A DNA stretch of 34,135 nt, taken from Clostridia bacterium (lineage in GTDB: Bacteria > Bacillota > Clostridia > Oscillospirales > CAG-382). Below, piece by piece: positions 1 through 8,287 of this stretch. Where the stretch lies: the NCBI GenBank assembly GCA_017456765.1, contig JAFTIR010000038.1, positions 1-34,135 on the forward strand. Direction: 5' to 3'. The number at the start of each line of letters is the position of its first letter. Within the stretch, counting starts at the first letter, position 1. The translations under genes and the position numbers were made by a program. The notes below the pieces were generated by a model. That model was not told the DNA's origin. It searched no databases and saw only the letters and a list, made by a program, of their open reading frames with translations.

Positions 1-602
1 ATGGAGTTGATTTTAACGTTTCCGCCTTCAGCTAAAAACTCCTTTTCAGCCTTGATGCCCTTACCGGTCTTTGCGGTTATGTCAATATCTCCGGAGAGAA
101 TTGTTATAACCGATTCGGATTTGATACCGTGTTCGTATGAATTGACTTGTATTGTTCCACTTTTTATTGTAATGTCACCGTCACATTCAATGCCGTGCTT
201 TTGAGTTCCTGAAACATTGAGAGTGCCGCTTCCCTCAAATATGATGCTGGTTTTTGCATTTATCGCTGCATCCCCGCCGCCCGAAAGAGTGTTATGTGTT
301 CTGTCGGCGGTTTTTATTGTTGTGATGCCTGCATTTTCAATCTTTACAGCTTCATCACTTTCGTTTGTTATTTCTACTCCCGAAAGGATGATTGTCACAT
401 CGCCGTCGGCTTCAACCTTTAGTTTGCCGCCGGTGAGTGTTCCAGAAAGGTCATATGTGCCGCTCTTTGATATGGTGTAGTCAGAAGCACCGCTTAGCTT
501 TACAAATGTTGTGGTTTCATAAAAATCGTCTTTCTTTGCACAGCCCGTAAGAATAATAAAGGTTGCCGCAAAAAGTGCCAGTGTCTTTGAAAATTTTGAC
601 AT
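1..602 (-). CDS. Secreted lipoprotein with Cthe_2159-type beta-helix (carbohydrate-binding domain-containing protein), 3' end outside window
   Basis: The minus strand is open from ATG at 602 to the window edge (about 200 codons), with AGGGAG about 9 bases upstream. The N-terminus (MSKFSKTLALFAATFIILTGCAKKD) is a lipoprotein signal with lipobox LTGC, so the protein should be anchored outside the cytoplasmic membrane. The rest is short, regular beta repeats rich in 'sGxititadg' turns (for example GGDAAINAKTS, SGTQKHGIECDGD and YEHGIKSE). This matches the DUF4353/Cthe_2159 family, whose founding member is a right-handed beta-helix that binds acidic plant polysaccharide. A polysaccharide ligand here is an inference from that family. 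The C-terminal part is missing from the window, so total length is unknown. The gene is divergent from the MATE gene. Confidence 0.8.
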   Translation of the reverse strand, partial: MSKFSKTLALFAATFIILTGCAKKDDFYETTTFVKLSGASDYTISKSGTYDLSGTLTGGKLKVEADGDVTIILSGVEITNESDEAVKIENAGITTIKTADRTHNTLSGGGDAAINAKTSIIFEGSGTLNVSGTQKHGIECDGDITIKSGTIQVNSYEHGIKSESVITILSGDIDITAKTGKGIKAEKEFLAEGGNVKINS

Positions 603-697
603 TGTTGTTTCTCCCTGAATGTTTTTGTGATTATATTTTTGCATATGAATGTGTTGGAAAAATCATGTCAGTGTGATTTTTTTGTGAAAATTTTGGT

Positions 698-726
698 TTG
701 ACATTTGTAAGGAGATGTGCTAAAAT
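698..726 (+). promoter_or_regulatory. Sigma-A promoter of the MATE gene
   Basis: TTGACA at 698-703, a 17-base spacer and TAAAAT at 721-726. The start codon follows at 750. No equally good promoter was seen for the divergent lipoprotein gene, although ATTATA at 630-635 could be its -10 on the minus strand. Confidence 0.75.
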
Positions 727-749
727 ATCTGTCGAAATGAGGCGAAAAG

Positions 750-2102
750 ATGATACTTACACGCGACAAATCCTTTTATAAACAGTTTTTTTCACTCTAT
801 TGGGTTCTTGTCCTTCATAACATAATAATTCTTGGCGTAAACCTTGCGGATAATATAATGATAGGCTCTTATTCCGAGACAGCACTTTCGGGAGTAGGCG
901 CAATAAATCAGGTGCAGTTTGTTTTTCAGCAGATTGTTATGTCGGCAGGCTCGGGTCTTGTGGCACTTTCAAGCCAGTACTGGGGGCAGGGAAGAACAAA
1001 GGAAATTAAGATACTGTCTGCCTGTGCAATGTCAGTAGGTGTTGTGACATCGGTACTTCTGTTTACACTTGCACTTTTTGTACCCGAAAAAATCGTCGGT
1101 ATCTTTACTCCTTCGACTGATATTATTGCAGAGGGTGTAAGATATATAGAAATAATAAAGTTTACCTATCCGATTTTTGCAATTACAAATCTTCTTCTTG
1201 CGTCACTCCGTAGCGTAGAGACGGTAAAAATAGGCTTTTATGTTTCTCTCGTGACGCTTGTTACAAACTGCTCGATAAACTTTGTTCTTATCGAGGGACG
1301 CTTTGGCGCACCCGAAATGGGCGTGCGGGGTGCGGCAATAGGTACACTTGCGGCAAGAATACTTGAGCTTGTAATTGTTGCCGTGTATGTTTTCTTTGTT
1401 GATAAAAAGCTGAGACTCAAGGTCGTTGACCTTTTCAGCTTTGAAAAAAAGCTTTTGCATGACTATGCCAAAACAGCATTCCCGATTATCCTTGTCGGCG
1501 CAATGTTTGGAGTTAATACTGCCCTGCAGTCGGTAATCCTCGGTCATATGAGCGATAATGCAATAGCCGCAAATTCTATGGCTTCAACTCTTTATCAAAC
1601 CCTTAAGGTTGCCGCGGTGGGTGCATCAAGTGCCACCGCTGTAATTGTCGGAAAAACAATAGGTATGGGAGATATGAAGAAGTTGAAGGAATATGTAAAA
1701 ACACTTCAGGTTATGTTCGTCTGCATAGGTGTTGTAATCAGCACCACCATGTTCTTTGTAAGAACTCCCATTCTCTCGCTCTATGACCTTTCTCCCGAAA
1801 CATACCGCCTTGCCGATTCGTTCCTGCTTGTGCTTTGTGTTACAGGCTTTGGTATGGCTTATCAGATGCCGACAATCGTCGGAATTATTCAGGGTGGTGG
1901 AGACGGAATGTTTGTTGTCAAGAACGACTTTGTCAGCCTATATTGCATTGTGCTGCCGCTTTCATTCCTTGCGGCGTTTGTGTTCAAATGGTCGCCTGTG
2001 GCGGTTGTGCTTTGCCTCAATCTTGACCAGATTTTCAAAGGAATCCCCGGTTTTATCAAGGTAAACAGGTATACCTGGGTTAAGAAGCTTACAAATACTT
2101 AG
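750..2102 (+). CDS. MATE family efflux transporter
   Basis: The 450-aa protein has about twelve hydrophobic segments in two similar halves, the normal size and layout for multidrug and toxic-compound extrusion (MATE) transporters, which export organic cations using Na+ or H+ gradients. Typical MATE signatures are visible early (LGVNLADNIMIG, then GAINQVQFVFQQIVMSAGSGLVAL cut into helix 2) and at the start of the second half (LGHMSDNAIAANSMAST). The start at 750 is preceded by a modest GAGGCG; ATG 737 is out of frame. The gene is monocistronic, with its own promoter and a terminator just after the stop. Substrate cannot be told from sequence. Confidence 0.92.
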   Translation: MILTRDKSFYKQFFSLYWVLVLHNIIILGVNLADNIMIGSYSETALSGVGAINQVQFVFQQIVMSAGSGLVALSSQYWGQGRTKEIKILSACAMSVGVVTSVLLFTLALFVPEKIVGIFTPSTDIIAEGVRYIEIIKFTYPIFAITNLLLASLRSVETVKIGFYVSLVTLVTNCSINFVLIEGRFGAPEMGVRGAAIGTLAARILELVIVAVYVFFVDKKLRLKVVDLFSFEKKLLHDYAKTAFPIILVGAMFGVNTALQSVILGHMSDNAIAANSMASTLYQTLKVAAVGASSATAVIVGKTIGMGDMKKLKEYVKTLQVMFVCIGVVISTTMFFVRTPILSLYDLSPETYRLADSFLLVLCVTGFGMAYQMPTIVGIIQGGGDGMFVVKNDFVSLYCIVLPLSFLAAFVFKWSPVAVVLCLNLDQIFKGIPGFIKVNRYTWVKKLTNT

Positions 2103-2110
2103 AATATATA

Positions 2111-2140
2111 AGGACGGCTCAGGCTGTCCTTTTGTGTTTT
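2111..2140 (+). terminator. Intrinsic terminator after the MATE gene
   Basis: A 7-bp stem with one G-U pair around the tetraloop TCAG, followed by a T-rich run. The stem and loop are nearly identical to the terminator at 5466-5490. Confidence 0.8.
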
Positions 2141-2166
2141 TGATTTGACAAAATAAGACAATTTAG

Positions 2167-2195
2167 TTGACATTTTGAACTTTTGGTGTTAAAAT
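2167..2195 (+). promoter_or_regulatory. Sigma-A promoter of the zinc-knuckle/stalk gene cluster
   Basis: TTGACA at 2167-2172, a 17-base spacer and TAAAAT at 2190-2195. It leaves a leader of about 75 bases before the likely start at 2280. Confidence 0.75.
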
Positions 2196-2279
2196 AAATT
2201 TGTGTTTTTTTACATATAATTCTTGTAAATGTATGAATGGAGGAGGACCGCTTTACGTACCTGTACGGATTCGGTTAAA

Positions 2280-3257
2280 ATGAAAATGAAATCTGATAAA
2301 TCAAAAATAGTTGTGCCTGTTGTAATTGCTTTGTCTATCATATTTATTGCTTTGATAGCGGGAGCTGTGGTGATGCTGTTAAGGATGAACAGCGAAAACA
2401 ACAGTGCCGGCATTCGTGAAAATGAGGACGAAGCAGAGATTGTACAGCAGGATGAAAAGCAATCCGATTCGGACAAGGATAAGGATAGTGACAGCGACAA
2501 AGACGCCGAAGAAAATGATAATGATGATGAGAAAACAGAAGCGTCAACAGAGCTTAAAAGCATAAGCGGCTTGCCAAAAACATTGAAGCTGGAAAAGAAC
2601 GATACATATATATTTGCTCCAAAGCCTGTTCCTGATGATTTTAAATATGATGAAGTGTCGTATTCTTCCTCCGATGAGTCTGTTGTGGTAGTTTCAGAAG
2701 ACGGAACATTAACTGCAAAATCTTCAGGAAATGCTGTGATTACGGTTTCGATGGATAATGTAAAACGTAAGGTTAAAATAACAGTATCCGATAAAGAAGA
2801 AATTGTGTCCGAAATACAGGAATTGATGTCAGAGGCCTCGGCGGAAGTATCAAAAATGTCGGCTGTCACCAATAAGGATTTGTCAATGCTTAAAGAACGC
2901 ATTGAAATAGTCAGTTCTTTTGTTGAAGGTTATGAGGATGTTGATTTGAGTAATCTTGACAATCAGGAGCTTTATCAACTGCAGATAGAGTTGTCACAGG
3001 ATATTATGCCCGAGATTGATGCTTTAAAGATGGAAATCGATGCGCTTGAGGTTATAGTTGTCAAGTGCAGTTACTGCGGTTCGACAAGCCACACGGTTCA
3101 TCCAAAATGTAACTATTGCGGCTCTTACAGTCATACTCAGCATCCGACGTGTAGTATTTGCGGCAGCTATGACCACACGGAGGCTGGACATCCAAGGTGT
3201 AATATTTGCGGCTCGACTGACCACGCAGTTCATCCGGCAATTTCGGCAGATATATGA
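2280..3257 (+). CDS. Membrane-anchored Big2-like protein with four C-terminal CxxCxxxxH zinc-knuckle-like repeats
   Basis: About 325 aa. A basic N-terminus (KMKMKSDKSK) precedes one membrane segment (about residues 9-36), so the rest should lie outside the cell. Next come an acidic, low-complexity linker rich in D/K/E, a Big2-like immunoglobulin fold (about residues 90-170, ending in the typical 'SGNAVITVS' strand) and a helical stretch. The last ~60 residues are four tandem repeats of the form C-x2-C-G-S-x2-H-T-x-H-P. Cys/His spacing suggests metal binding, probably Zn2+, but this is inference. Start choice is uncertain. A strong GGAGGAGG at 2239-2246 lies 32 bases before ATG 2280, and ATG 2229 has no ribosome site. 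The gene is first in a unit with two stalk-domain genes. Function unknown. Confidence 0.75.
   Translation: MKMKSDKSKIVVPVVIALSIIFIALIAGAVVMLLRMNSENNSAGIRENEDEAEIVQQDEKQSDSDKDKDSDSDKDAEENDNDDEKTEASTELKSISGLPKTLKLEKNDTYIFAPKPVPDDFKYDEVSYSSSDESVVVVSEDGTLTAKSSGNAVITVSMDNVKRKVKITVSDKEEIVSEIQELMSEASAEVSKMSAVTNKDLSMLKERIEIVSSFVEGYEDVDLSNLDNQELYQLQIELSQDIMPEIDALKMEIDALEVIVVKCSYCGSTSHTVHPKCNYCGSYSHTQHPTCSICGSYDHTEAGHPRCNICGSTDHAVHPAISADI
3066..3236 (+). repeat. Four tandem 14-16-codon CxxCGSxxHxxHP repeats
   Basis: In-frame repeat units begin at 3066, 3108, 3150 and 3198, each opening with a Cys codon. The third is two residues longer (EAGHP for xHP). Sequences: CSYCGSTSHTVHPK, CNYCGSYSHTQHPT, CSICGSYDHTEAGHPR and CNICGSTDHAVHP. 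The Cys, Gly, Ser and His positions are invariant while the others vary. Confidence 0.9.
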
Positions 3258-3282
3258 TATTTGAAAGACAAGGAGTATGAAA

Positions 3283-3780
3283 ATGAGGCTTGTAAAGAAA
3301 TTTTTTGTTGTGATGTTTGCTCTTTTGTTTCTTATGCAGAGCTTTGCTTTTGCTGCAGAAGAAAGAAAAATAAGCGTAACCATCAATGATGTTCCTCTTG
3401 TTTTCTGGCAGCAGGACCCGGTAATCATTAACGGCTATACATTGGTGCCTGTTAAAGAAATAAGCGAGAAGCTTGGTGCAAGGGTAAATTGGAACCAGCA
3501 GGAAAAGAAAGTTACCATCATAAAAGATAATGTGGCAGCAGCCATGGTTAATAATGTCAACATGATTTCCATATACGATGTCAACGGTGATAGTGTCACC
3601 CTTTCAAGAAATGTTTTGCTTGACACATCTGTTACTATTATAAACGGAAAAACAATGGTGCCGGTAAGAGTAGTTGCAGAGACCTTTGGCGTTAAGGTTG
3701 AATGGCACCCAAGAAGCAGAACGGTAAGACTCTATACACAGGATTACAGTGTGGGAAAACCCGTAATACTTGGAGAATGA
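3283..3780 (+). CDS. Secreted stalk-domain protein (copper amine oxidase N-terminal domain-like)
   Basis: About 165 aa. It has a clear Sec signal peptide (hydrophobic core up to AFAFA, cleavage before EERK). Then come two copies of the 'stalk' motif: a short ligand strand, then 'gytLVPVKEISEKLGARVNWN' and 'gkTMVPVRVVAETFGVKVEWH'. These are hallmarks of Cu_amine_oxidN1, a small domain common on secreted and surface proteins of Clostridia. In most such proteins it is structural or wall-associated, with no enzyme activity. ATG 3283 is preferred over ATG 3277 because AAGGAG at 3270-3275 then sits 7 bases away. It lies between the repeat protein and a longer stalk protein and is probably co-transcribed. 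Confidence 0.85.
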   Translation: MRLVKKFFVVMFALLFLMQSFAFAAEERKISVTINDVPLVFWQQDPVIINGYTLVPVKEISEKLGARVNWNQQEKKVTIIKDNVAAAMVNNVNMISIYDVNGDSVTLSRNVLLDTSVTIINGKTMVPVRVVAETFGVKVEWHPRSRTVRLYTQDYSVGKPVILGE

Positions 3781-3790
3781 GGTGAGTAAC

Positions 3791-5440
3791 ATGAAAAAAA
3801 TGATTCGTACATTGTTGTTGGTTGCAGTTGTTTCATGTTTGTTGACTGTTACGGCTCTTGCGGTGGTTTCTGTGGATATGGCAGTGGTAGTCGGACGTGG
3901 AAATGTTGTTGTTTCAAACGGACTTTCTGCAAAACTCGAGCCGTTGTCAGACGGAACGGAAATGGAGGATATGTTTTGTGTTCCCGTGGTTATAAATGAG
4001 AGTACATATGTCCCGCTCAGATTTGTTCTGGAAAAAATGGGAATAACTGTCAGTTATGACTCAGATACGAAAACGACTGTTTTGACTAAAGATAACTCAA
4101 GATTGCCCGTATATTTTGCTGACGGTAAACTCAGTAAGTGTATTTCCGTCGTGATTGACGGTCAAAGTGTCACATTTGTACATGGAGACGGTCATGAAAC
4201 AACAGAAGCAATTGACATCTATAAACATATCGGAATGACATATATTCCCGTAAGATACCTTGAAAGATTCGGTGCACTTATAAAGTGGGATTCTCAGAAC
4301 AGTATTGCGTATATCAGCTATGAAGATACCGATTCCTTTACAAAAAAATATGAAAGAATAATGGGTCTTACAAATGCTGAAGAAAGACAGTATTCAATTG
4401 ATGAGCATTTTTCAAACATTATAAATGTGTCAAGTCTAAAAACTGTTTTGGATAGCTACCTCACAGAAAGCTCCGAATGCTTCAACAGCCAGAACGGAGG
4501 CTTGGTTCAACCCTACAACGGAAAAAACTATTATCCCAATCTTAACATTGAAAAAGACGGATGGTTTGGCAAGGTCGGAGATAATGCAAGACAGCTCTGC
4601 TATGCAACCGACGGAACAAATAAATATATTTATTACGTAGACAGAGAAAAACAGAATCTTAGAAGACTGAAACTTGAAACCGATGATATTGTAAAGGATA
4701 AGCCCGTTAAACTTCCTGCAGCACTTGAAGGAAAAATGATTACACACCTCACTTCTTACGACGGAAACCTTTTCTTCGTTGCATATGATAATGCCGGCGA
4801 GGGCGGTCACGTTTATATGTGCAGGGTTGGAAATGAAGAAATGTGTACCGTAAAAATCACACAGGACAAGGCATGGAACTATTATGTTTCTCCTACCTAT
4901 AAGCTGTATTTTATGAACTTTAATGAGGGATACAGACTTACATCAATTGATATGCGTTCCATAGATAACATAAATGTGTTTGTCAATAACCCTTGGAGCG
5001 GTGTTTTGAGTGACATTGTTAATTTTACCCCTATGCAGAGCTTTGCATTTGATTGCCAGAATGCTACGGATTATTACTATGTAGATATAGTAAATGGCGA
5101 TTTGATTAAATCCAGCAGAAACCATGATACCGGAATAGAAGTGCTTAGTGCCGGTAAAAACGGTGCTCTCAGAACCTTTCTGAATGTCGGAAGCGTAGGC
5201 GGAAAAAAATCCGTGCTTTATGTAGAGTATCCAAACGGAAAGAACGGTGTCTTTGATAAATGTAAAATAGTGCAGTATGATTTGGTCGGAAAAACCGCCA
5301 AAGTCCTGCATGAAAGCAGTTTTGCAATAAACGGCCTTTGTGTGTACGGTGGAAAGATTTATTTTACAGATATGAATTATTCCGCCCTGTATGAGGTTAG
5401 CTTGTCTGGAACTGAATATAAAACAGCTAAGATAGGCTAA
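3791..5440 (+). CDS. Secreted stalk-domain protein with DUF5050-like beta-propeller region
   Basis: About 549 aa. A Sec signal (MKKMIRTLLLVAVVSCLLTVTALA) is followed by two stalk motifs (about residues 60-100, 'STYVPLRFVLEKMGITVSYD', and 130-180, 'MTYIPVRYLERFGALIKWD'). From about residue 240 to the end there are repeated strands with YIYYVDREKQNLRRL-, LFFVAYDN-, YKLYFMNFN- and IYFTDMNYSALYEV-type motifs. These resemble DUF5050, a propeller-like extracytoplasmic domain of Clostridia. No catalytic site is visible. ATG 3791 is chosen because GGTGAG sits 5 bases upstream; the in-frame ATG 3770 would overlap the preceding gene. It is last in its transcription unit, ahead of a terminator. Confidence 0.82.
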   Translation: MKKMIRTLLLVAVVSCLLTVTALAVVSVDMAVVVGRGNVVVSNGLSAKLEPLSDGTEMEDMFCVPVVINESTYVPLRFVLEKMGITVSYDSDTKTTVLTKDNSRLPVYFADGKLSKCISVVIDGQSVTFVHGDGHETTEAIDIYKHIGMTYIPVRYLERFGALIKWDSQNSIAYISYEDTDSFTKKYERIMGLTNAEERQYSIDEHFSNIINVSSLKTVLDSYLTESSECFNSQNGGLVQPYNGKNYYPNLNIEKDGWFGKVGDNARQLCYATDGTNKYIYYVDREKQNLRRLKLETDDIVKDKPVKLPAALEGKMITHLTSYDGNLFFVAYDNAGEGGHVYMCRVGNEEMCTVKITQDKAWNYYVSPTYKLYFMNFNEGYRLTSIDMRSIDNINVFVNNPWSGVLSDIVNFTPMQSFAFDCQNATDYYYVDIVNGDLIKSSRNHDTGIEVLSAGKNGALRTFLNVGSVGGKKSVLYVEYPNGKNGVFDKCKIVQYDLVGKTAKVLHESSFAINGLCVYGGKIYFTDMNYSALYEVSLSGTEYKTAKIG

Positions 5441-5465
5441 AGATATAAATGAATAGGGAATAAAG

Positions 5466-5490
5466 GACAGCTCAGGCTGTCTTTTTTCTT
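5466..5490 (+). terminator. Intrinsic terminator after the stalk-protein gene cluster
   Basis: GACAGC-TCAG-GCTGTC stem-loop followed by TTTTTCTTTT. It is almost the same hairpin as at 2111-2140. Confidence 0.85.
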
Positions 5491-5549
5491 TTGTATATTT
5501 CTTCTGAATTTGCAAATACTCAATTTACAAAATAAATGGAGGAAAAGTT

Positions 5550-6677
5550 ATGAAAAGAATGAAATATCTATTAGTTTTGGTCCTGTCAGCTATTGCACTT
5601 TGTACACTTGCCTGCGGTGCAGAACTCGAACTGAACAGCACCTCTGCCTGCCTCATGGAAGCCTCGACGGGAAAGATACTTTATGAAAAAAACGCCGATG
5701 AACGGCTTGAGCCTGCCTCGGTTACAAAAATCATGTCGCTTCTTTTGGTGTTTGAAGCCATGGACGAAGGGAAATTTGACCTGAATACTCCCGTTTCGGG
5801 AAGCGAACATGCCTGCTCTATGGGTGGCTCGCAAATCTGGCTGGAGCCCGGCGAAACCATGAGCGTTGATGAAATGTTAAAAGCCGTGGTTGTTGCCTCC
5901 GCCAATGACTGCACCGTGGCACTCGGTGAGCTTGTGGCAGGCTCGGAGGAGAGCTTTGCCGCACTTATGAATGAAAGAGCAAATGAGCTTGGAATGACAA
6001 ATACCCATTTTGTCAACTGCACAGGACTTCCTGCCGATAATCACTATACAACTGCCCGCGATATTGCAATTATGACACGTGAGCTTCATAAGCATAAGAG
6101 GGTATATGATTATACAAAAATATGGATGGACACGCTTCGAGGCGGTGAGTTCGGCATTACAAATACAAATAAGCTCATAAGATTTTATAACGGAGCCACC
6201 GGCATGAAAACAGGCTATACCTCGTCTGCACTTTACTGTATGTCTGCAACTGCTGAGCGTGGCGGAATGAATCTTATTGCAGCTGTTATGAAAAGTGAAA
6301 GCAGTGATAAACGTTTTGCCGATGCAAAGAAACTTCTTGAATACGGATTTGCAAACTATGCCGTTTATAGACCGGAGCAGATAAAGCTCGAAAACCTCAA
6401 GGTTCTCGGAGGCACTCGTGACAGTGTTGAAATCGAAACAGAATGTAGCGATATTCTTATAGAAAAGGGAAGACAAAATAAGGTCGAAGTGAGAGTAGAG
6501 CTTGACGAAAGTATCGAGGCACCCTTTAAGAAAAACACTAAGGTCGGCAGAGTGGTTTACAGCATCGGACAAGAGGAAATTGCGCAGTACCCCATAGTTA
6601 CGTCGGAAGGTGTCGAAAAAATCACATTTTTCGGTATTTTCAAAAAGCTACTTGCTTCTACTGTAACCGTAATATGA
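5550..6677 (+). CDS. dacF: D-alanyl-D-alanine carboxypeptidase (serine-type penicillin-binding protein, DacF/DacB type)
   Basis: 375 aa with a Sec signal peptide ending near residue 24. The active-site triad of this family is complete: S57-V-T-K60 (SxxK, nucleophile Ser57), S117-A-N119 (SxN) and K220-T-G (KTG). The enzyme removes the terminal D-Ala from peptidoglycan pentapeptides outside the membrane, limiting cross-linking. Residues from about 275 form the PBP5-type C-terminal beta domain (VLGGTRDSVEIET and so on). The final segment (FFGIFKKLLASTVTVI) is the amphipathic tail that usually docks these enzymes on the membrane. GGAGG lies 7-8 bases before ATG 5550. DacF versus another paralogue cannot be settled by motif alone. 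Confidence 0.92.
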   Translation: MKRMKYLLVLVLSAIALCTLACGAELELNSTSACLMEASTGKILYEKNADERLEPASVTKIMSLLLVFEAMDEGKFDLNTPVSGSEHACSMGGSQIWLEPGETMSVDEMLKAVVVASANDCTVALGELVAGSEESFAALMNERANELGMTNTHFVNCTGLPADNHYTTARDIAIMTRELHKHKRVYDYTKIWMDTLRGGEFGITNTNKLIRFYNGATGMKTGYTSSALYCMSATAERGGMNLIAAVMKSESSDKRFADAKKLLEYGFANYAVYRPEQIKLENLKVLGGTRDSVEIETECSDILIEKGRQNKVEVRVELDESIEAPFKKNTKVGRVVYSIGQEEIAQYPIVTSEGVEKITFFGIFKKLLASTVTVI

Positions 6678-6690
6678 GTCTTTGAAAAAA

Positions 6691-6718
6691 TTGTTACAAA
6701 TTCATGTAGAATTATAAC
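6691..6718 (+). promoter_or_regulatory. Possible promoter for pgi
   Basis: TTGTTA at 6691-6696, a 16-base spacer and TATAAC at 6713-6718. A second -10-like TATAAT at 6730-6735 has no clear -35. No terminator was seen after dacF, so read-through is also possible. Confidence 0.35.
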
Positions 6719-6768
6719 GCACACAGGTTTATAATCTAAATATAAAATGAATTTGGAGGAAGACAACT

Positions 6769-8112
6769 ATGGCAATTAAGTGTAATGACAAATTTGTAAA
6801 GAATTTTGTAACCGATGCTGAACTTCGTGCACTTGTTCCCGCACTTGAGGCGGCACATGACAAAATTGTAAATAAGAGTGGCGAGGGAAATGATTTTCTT
6901 GGCTGGCAGACGCTTCCTGTTGATTATGATAAAGAAGAATTTGAGAGAATAAAGAAGGCGGCAAAAAAGATTCAAGGCTCTTGCGATGTTCTTATCGTTA
7001 TCGGTATCGGAGGCTCATACCTTGGTGCCCGTGCCGCAATAGAATATATTAAATCCCCCAACTATAACCTTTTGAAAAAGAATACACCCGAAATTTACTT
7101 TATAGGAAATTCCATTTCTCCTGCAGCTCTTTCCGAAACCCTCGCACTCTGTGAAGGTAAGGACATCTGCGTAAATGTTATTTCAAAGTCGGGTACAACA
7201 ACAGAGCCTGCCGTGGCATTCAGAATTTTCAGAGGACTTCTCGAAGAAAAGTACGGTAAGGACGGAGCAAAGGAAAGAATCTTTGCAACAACCGATAAGG
7301 CAAGAGGAACACTTAAAGAATTCTCCGATGATATGGGCTATGAAACATTCGTAATCCCCGATGATGTCGGCGGAAGATACTCGGTTCTTACAGCCTGCGG
7401 ACTTCTTCCGATAGCTGTGGCAGGATGCGATATTGACAAGATTATGCAGGGAGCTGCGGCGGCATACGATGAGCTTTCGATATGTGACATTGAAAAGAAT
7501 GATGCTTATAAGTATGCTGTAATCAGAAACGTACTTTATAATAAAGGTAAGTCCCTTGAAATTATGGCGTGCTATGAGCCTGCATATCAGTATATGAACG
7601 AGTGGTGGAAGCAGCTCTTCGGCGAAAGCGAGGGCAAGGACGGTAAGGGTATTTTCCCGGCATCCGTAATCTACTCCACAGACCTTCACTCCCTCGGACA
7701 GATTGTTCAGGAGGGACAGAGAAATATGTTTGAAACTGTTGTCAATATTGATAAGCAGAACGCGAGCGTAATTATCCCCGATGACCCGCAGAATATTGAT
7801 AACCTCAATTTCCTCTCGGGACATGAGCTTGATGAAGCTAATAAAAAGGCATTTCTTGCAACAGTTCTTGCACACAATGACGGCGGTGTACCCAATATTA
7901 TTCTTGAAGTTCCCTCAAGAAGCGAATATGACTACGGTTATATGGTTTACTTCTTTGAGCTTGCCTGCGCGGCATCTGGATACATTCTTGGTGTAAATCC
8001 CTTTAACCAGCCCGGTGTTGAGGCGTATAAGAAGAATATGTTCGCACTTTTAGGTAAACCCGGTAAAGAAAATGATGAGAGACGTGCGGAATTGGAAGCC
8101 CTACTTTCTTAA
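6769..8112 (+). CDS. pgi: Glucose-6-phosphate isomerase
   Basis: 447 aa, the usual length of Firmicutes PGI. It interconverts glucose-6-phosphate and fructose-6-phosphate in the cytoplasm (glycolysis/gluconeogenesis). Visible family signatures are the phosphate-binding [35 protein letters not shown], the [16 protein letters not shown] glycine-rich loop, and the C-terminal [24 protein letters not shown] lies 9 bases before ATG 6769. The gene stands between a cell-wall enzyme and a secreted protein, with a terminator downstream, so it is probably monocistronic or follows dacF. Confidence 0.97.
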   Translation: MAIKCNDKFVKNFVTDAELRALVPALEAAHDKIVNKSGEGNDFLGWQTLPVDYDKEEFERIKKAAKKIQGSCDVLIVIGIGGSYLGARAAIEYIKSPNYNLLKKNTPEIYFIGNSISPAALSETLALCEGKDICVNVISKSGTTTEPAVAFRIFRGLLEEKYGKDGAKERIFATTDKARGTLKEFSDDMGYETFVIPDDVGGRYSVLTACGLLPIAVAGCDIDKIMQGAAAAYDELSICDIEKNDAYKYAVIRNVLYNKGKSLEIMACYEPAYQYMNEWWKQLFGESEGKDGKGIFPASVIYSTDLHSLGQIVQEGQRNMFETVVNIDKQNASVIIPDDPQNIDNLNFLSGHELDEANKKAFLATVLAHNDGGVPNIILEVPSRSEYDYGYMVYFFELACAASGYILGVNPFNQPGVEAYKKNMFALLGKPGKENDERRAELEALLS

Positions 8113-8191
8113 GGAGAAAGTAGGCAAAGACCTTTTAATTTAGCACTTCTCAAGCCTCTTGCTTAATAGATTAAGGTGCTCGATTCAATCA

Positions 8192-8230
8192 ATCACCCGT
8201 ACCAAACGACGGCACGGGTGATTTTTTTGT
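8192..8230 (+). terminator. Intrinsic terminator after pgi
   Basis: 9-bp stem ATCACCCGT (8192-8200) / ACGGGTGAT (8214-8222) followed by seven or more T. The ~80 bases between the pgi stop and this hairpin hold only a weak AGCACTT/AAGGTGCT pairing. Confidence 0.88.
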
Positions 8231-8258
8231 TGCAACGGACAAAATGTTATGTTATAAT
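8230..8258 (+). promoter_or_regulatory. Sigma-A promoter of the secreted protein gene at 8288
   Basis: TTGCAA at 8230-8235, a 17-base spacer and a perfect TATAAT at 8253-8258. It starts directly at the end of the pgi terminator. Confidence 0.75.
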
Positions 8259-8287
8259 TAGAATACAAAAGATAAGGAGGTATGTTT

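Noticed and set aside
2210..2902. 230-codon minus-strand ORF rich in Ser/Leu
   Set aside because: It is the complement of the acidic D/K/E and Ser-rich coding sequence at 2280-3257, with no ribosome site or family likeness.
5877..6572. 231-codon minus-strand ORF
   Set aside because: It lies wholly inside dacF, whose active-site motifs are complete; no start signals.
8113..8191. Small gene or riboswitch downstream of pgi
   Set aside because: Starts with an AGGAG-like sequence but no start codon leads to a frame of useful length before the terminator; only a weak hairpin is visible.
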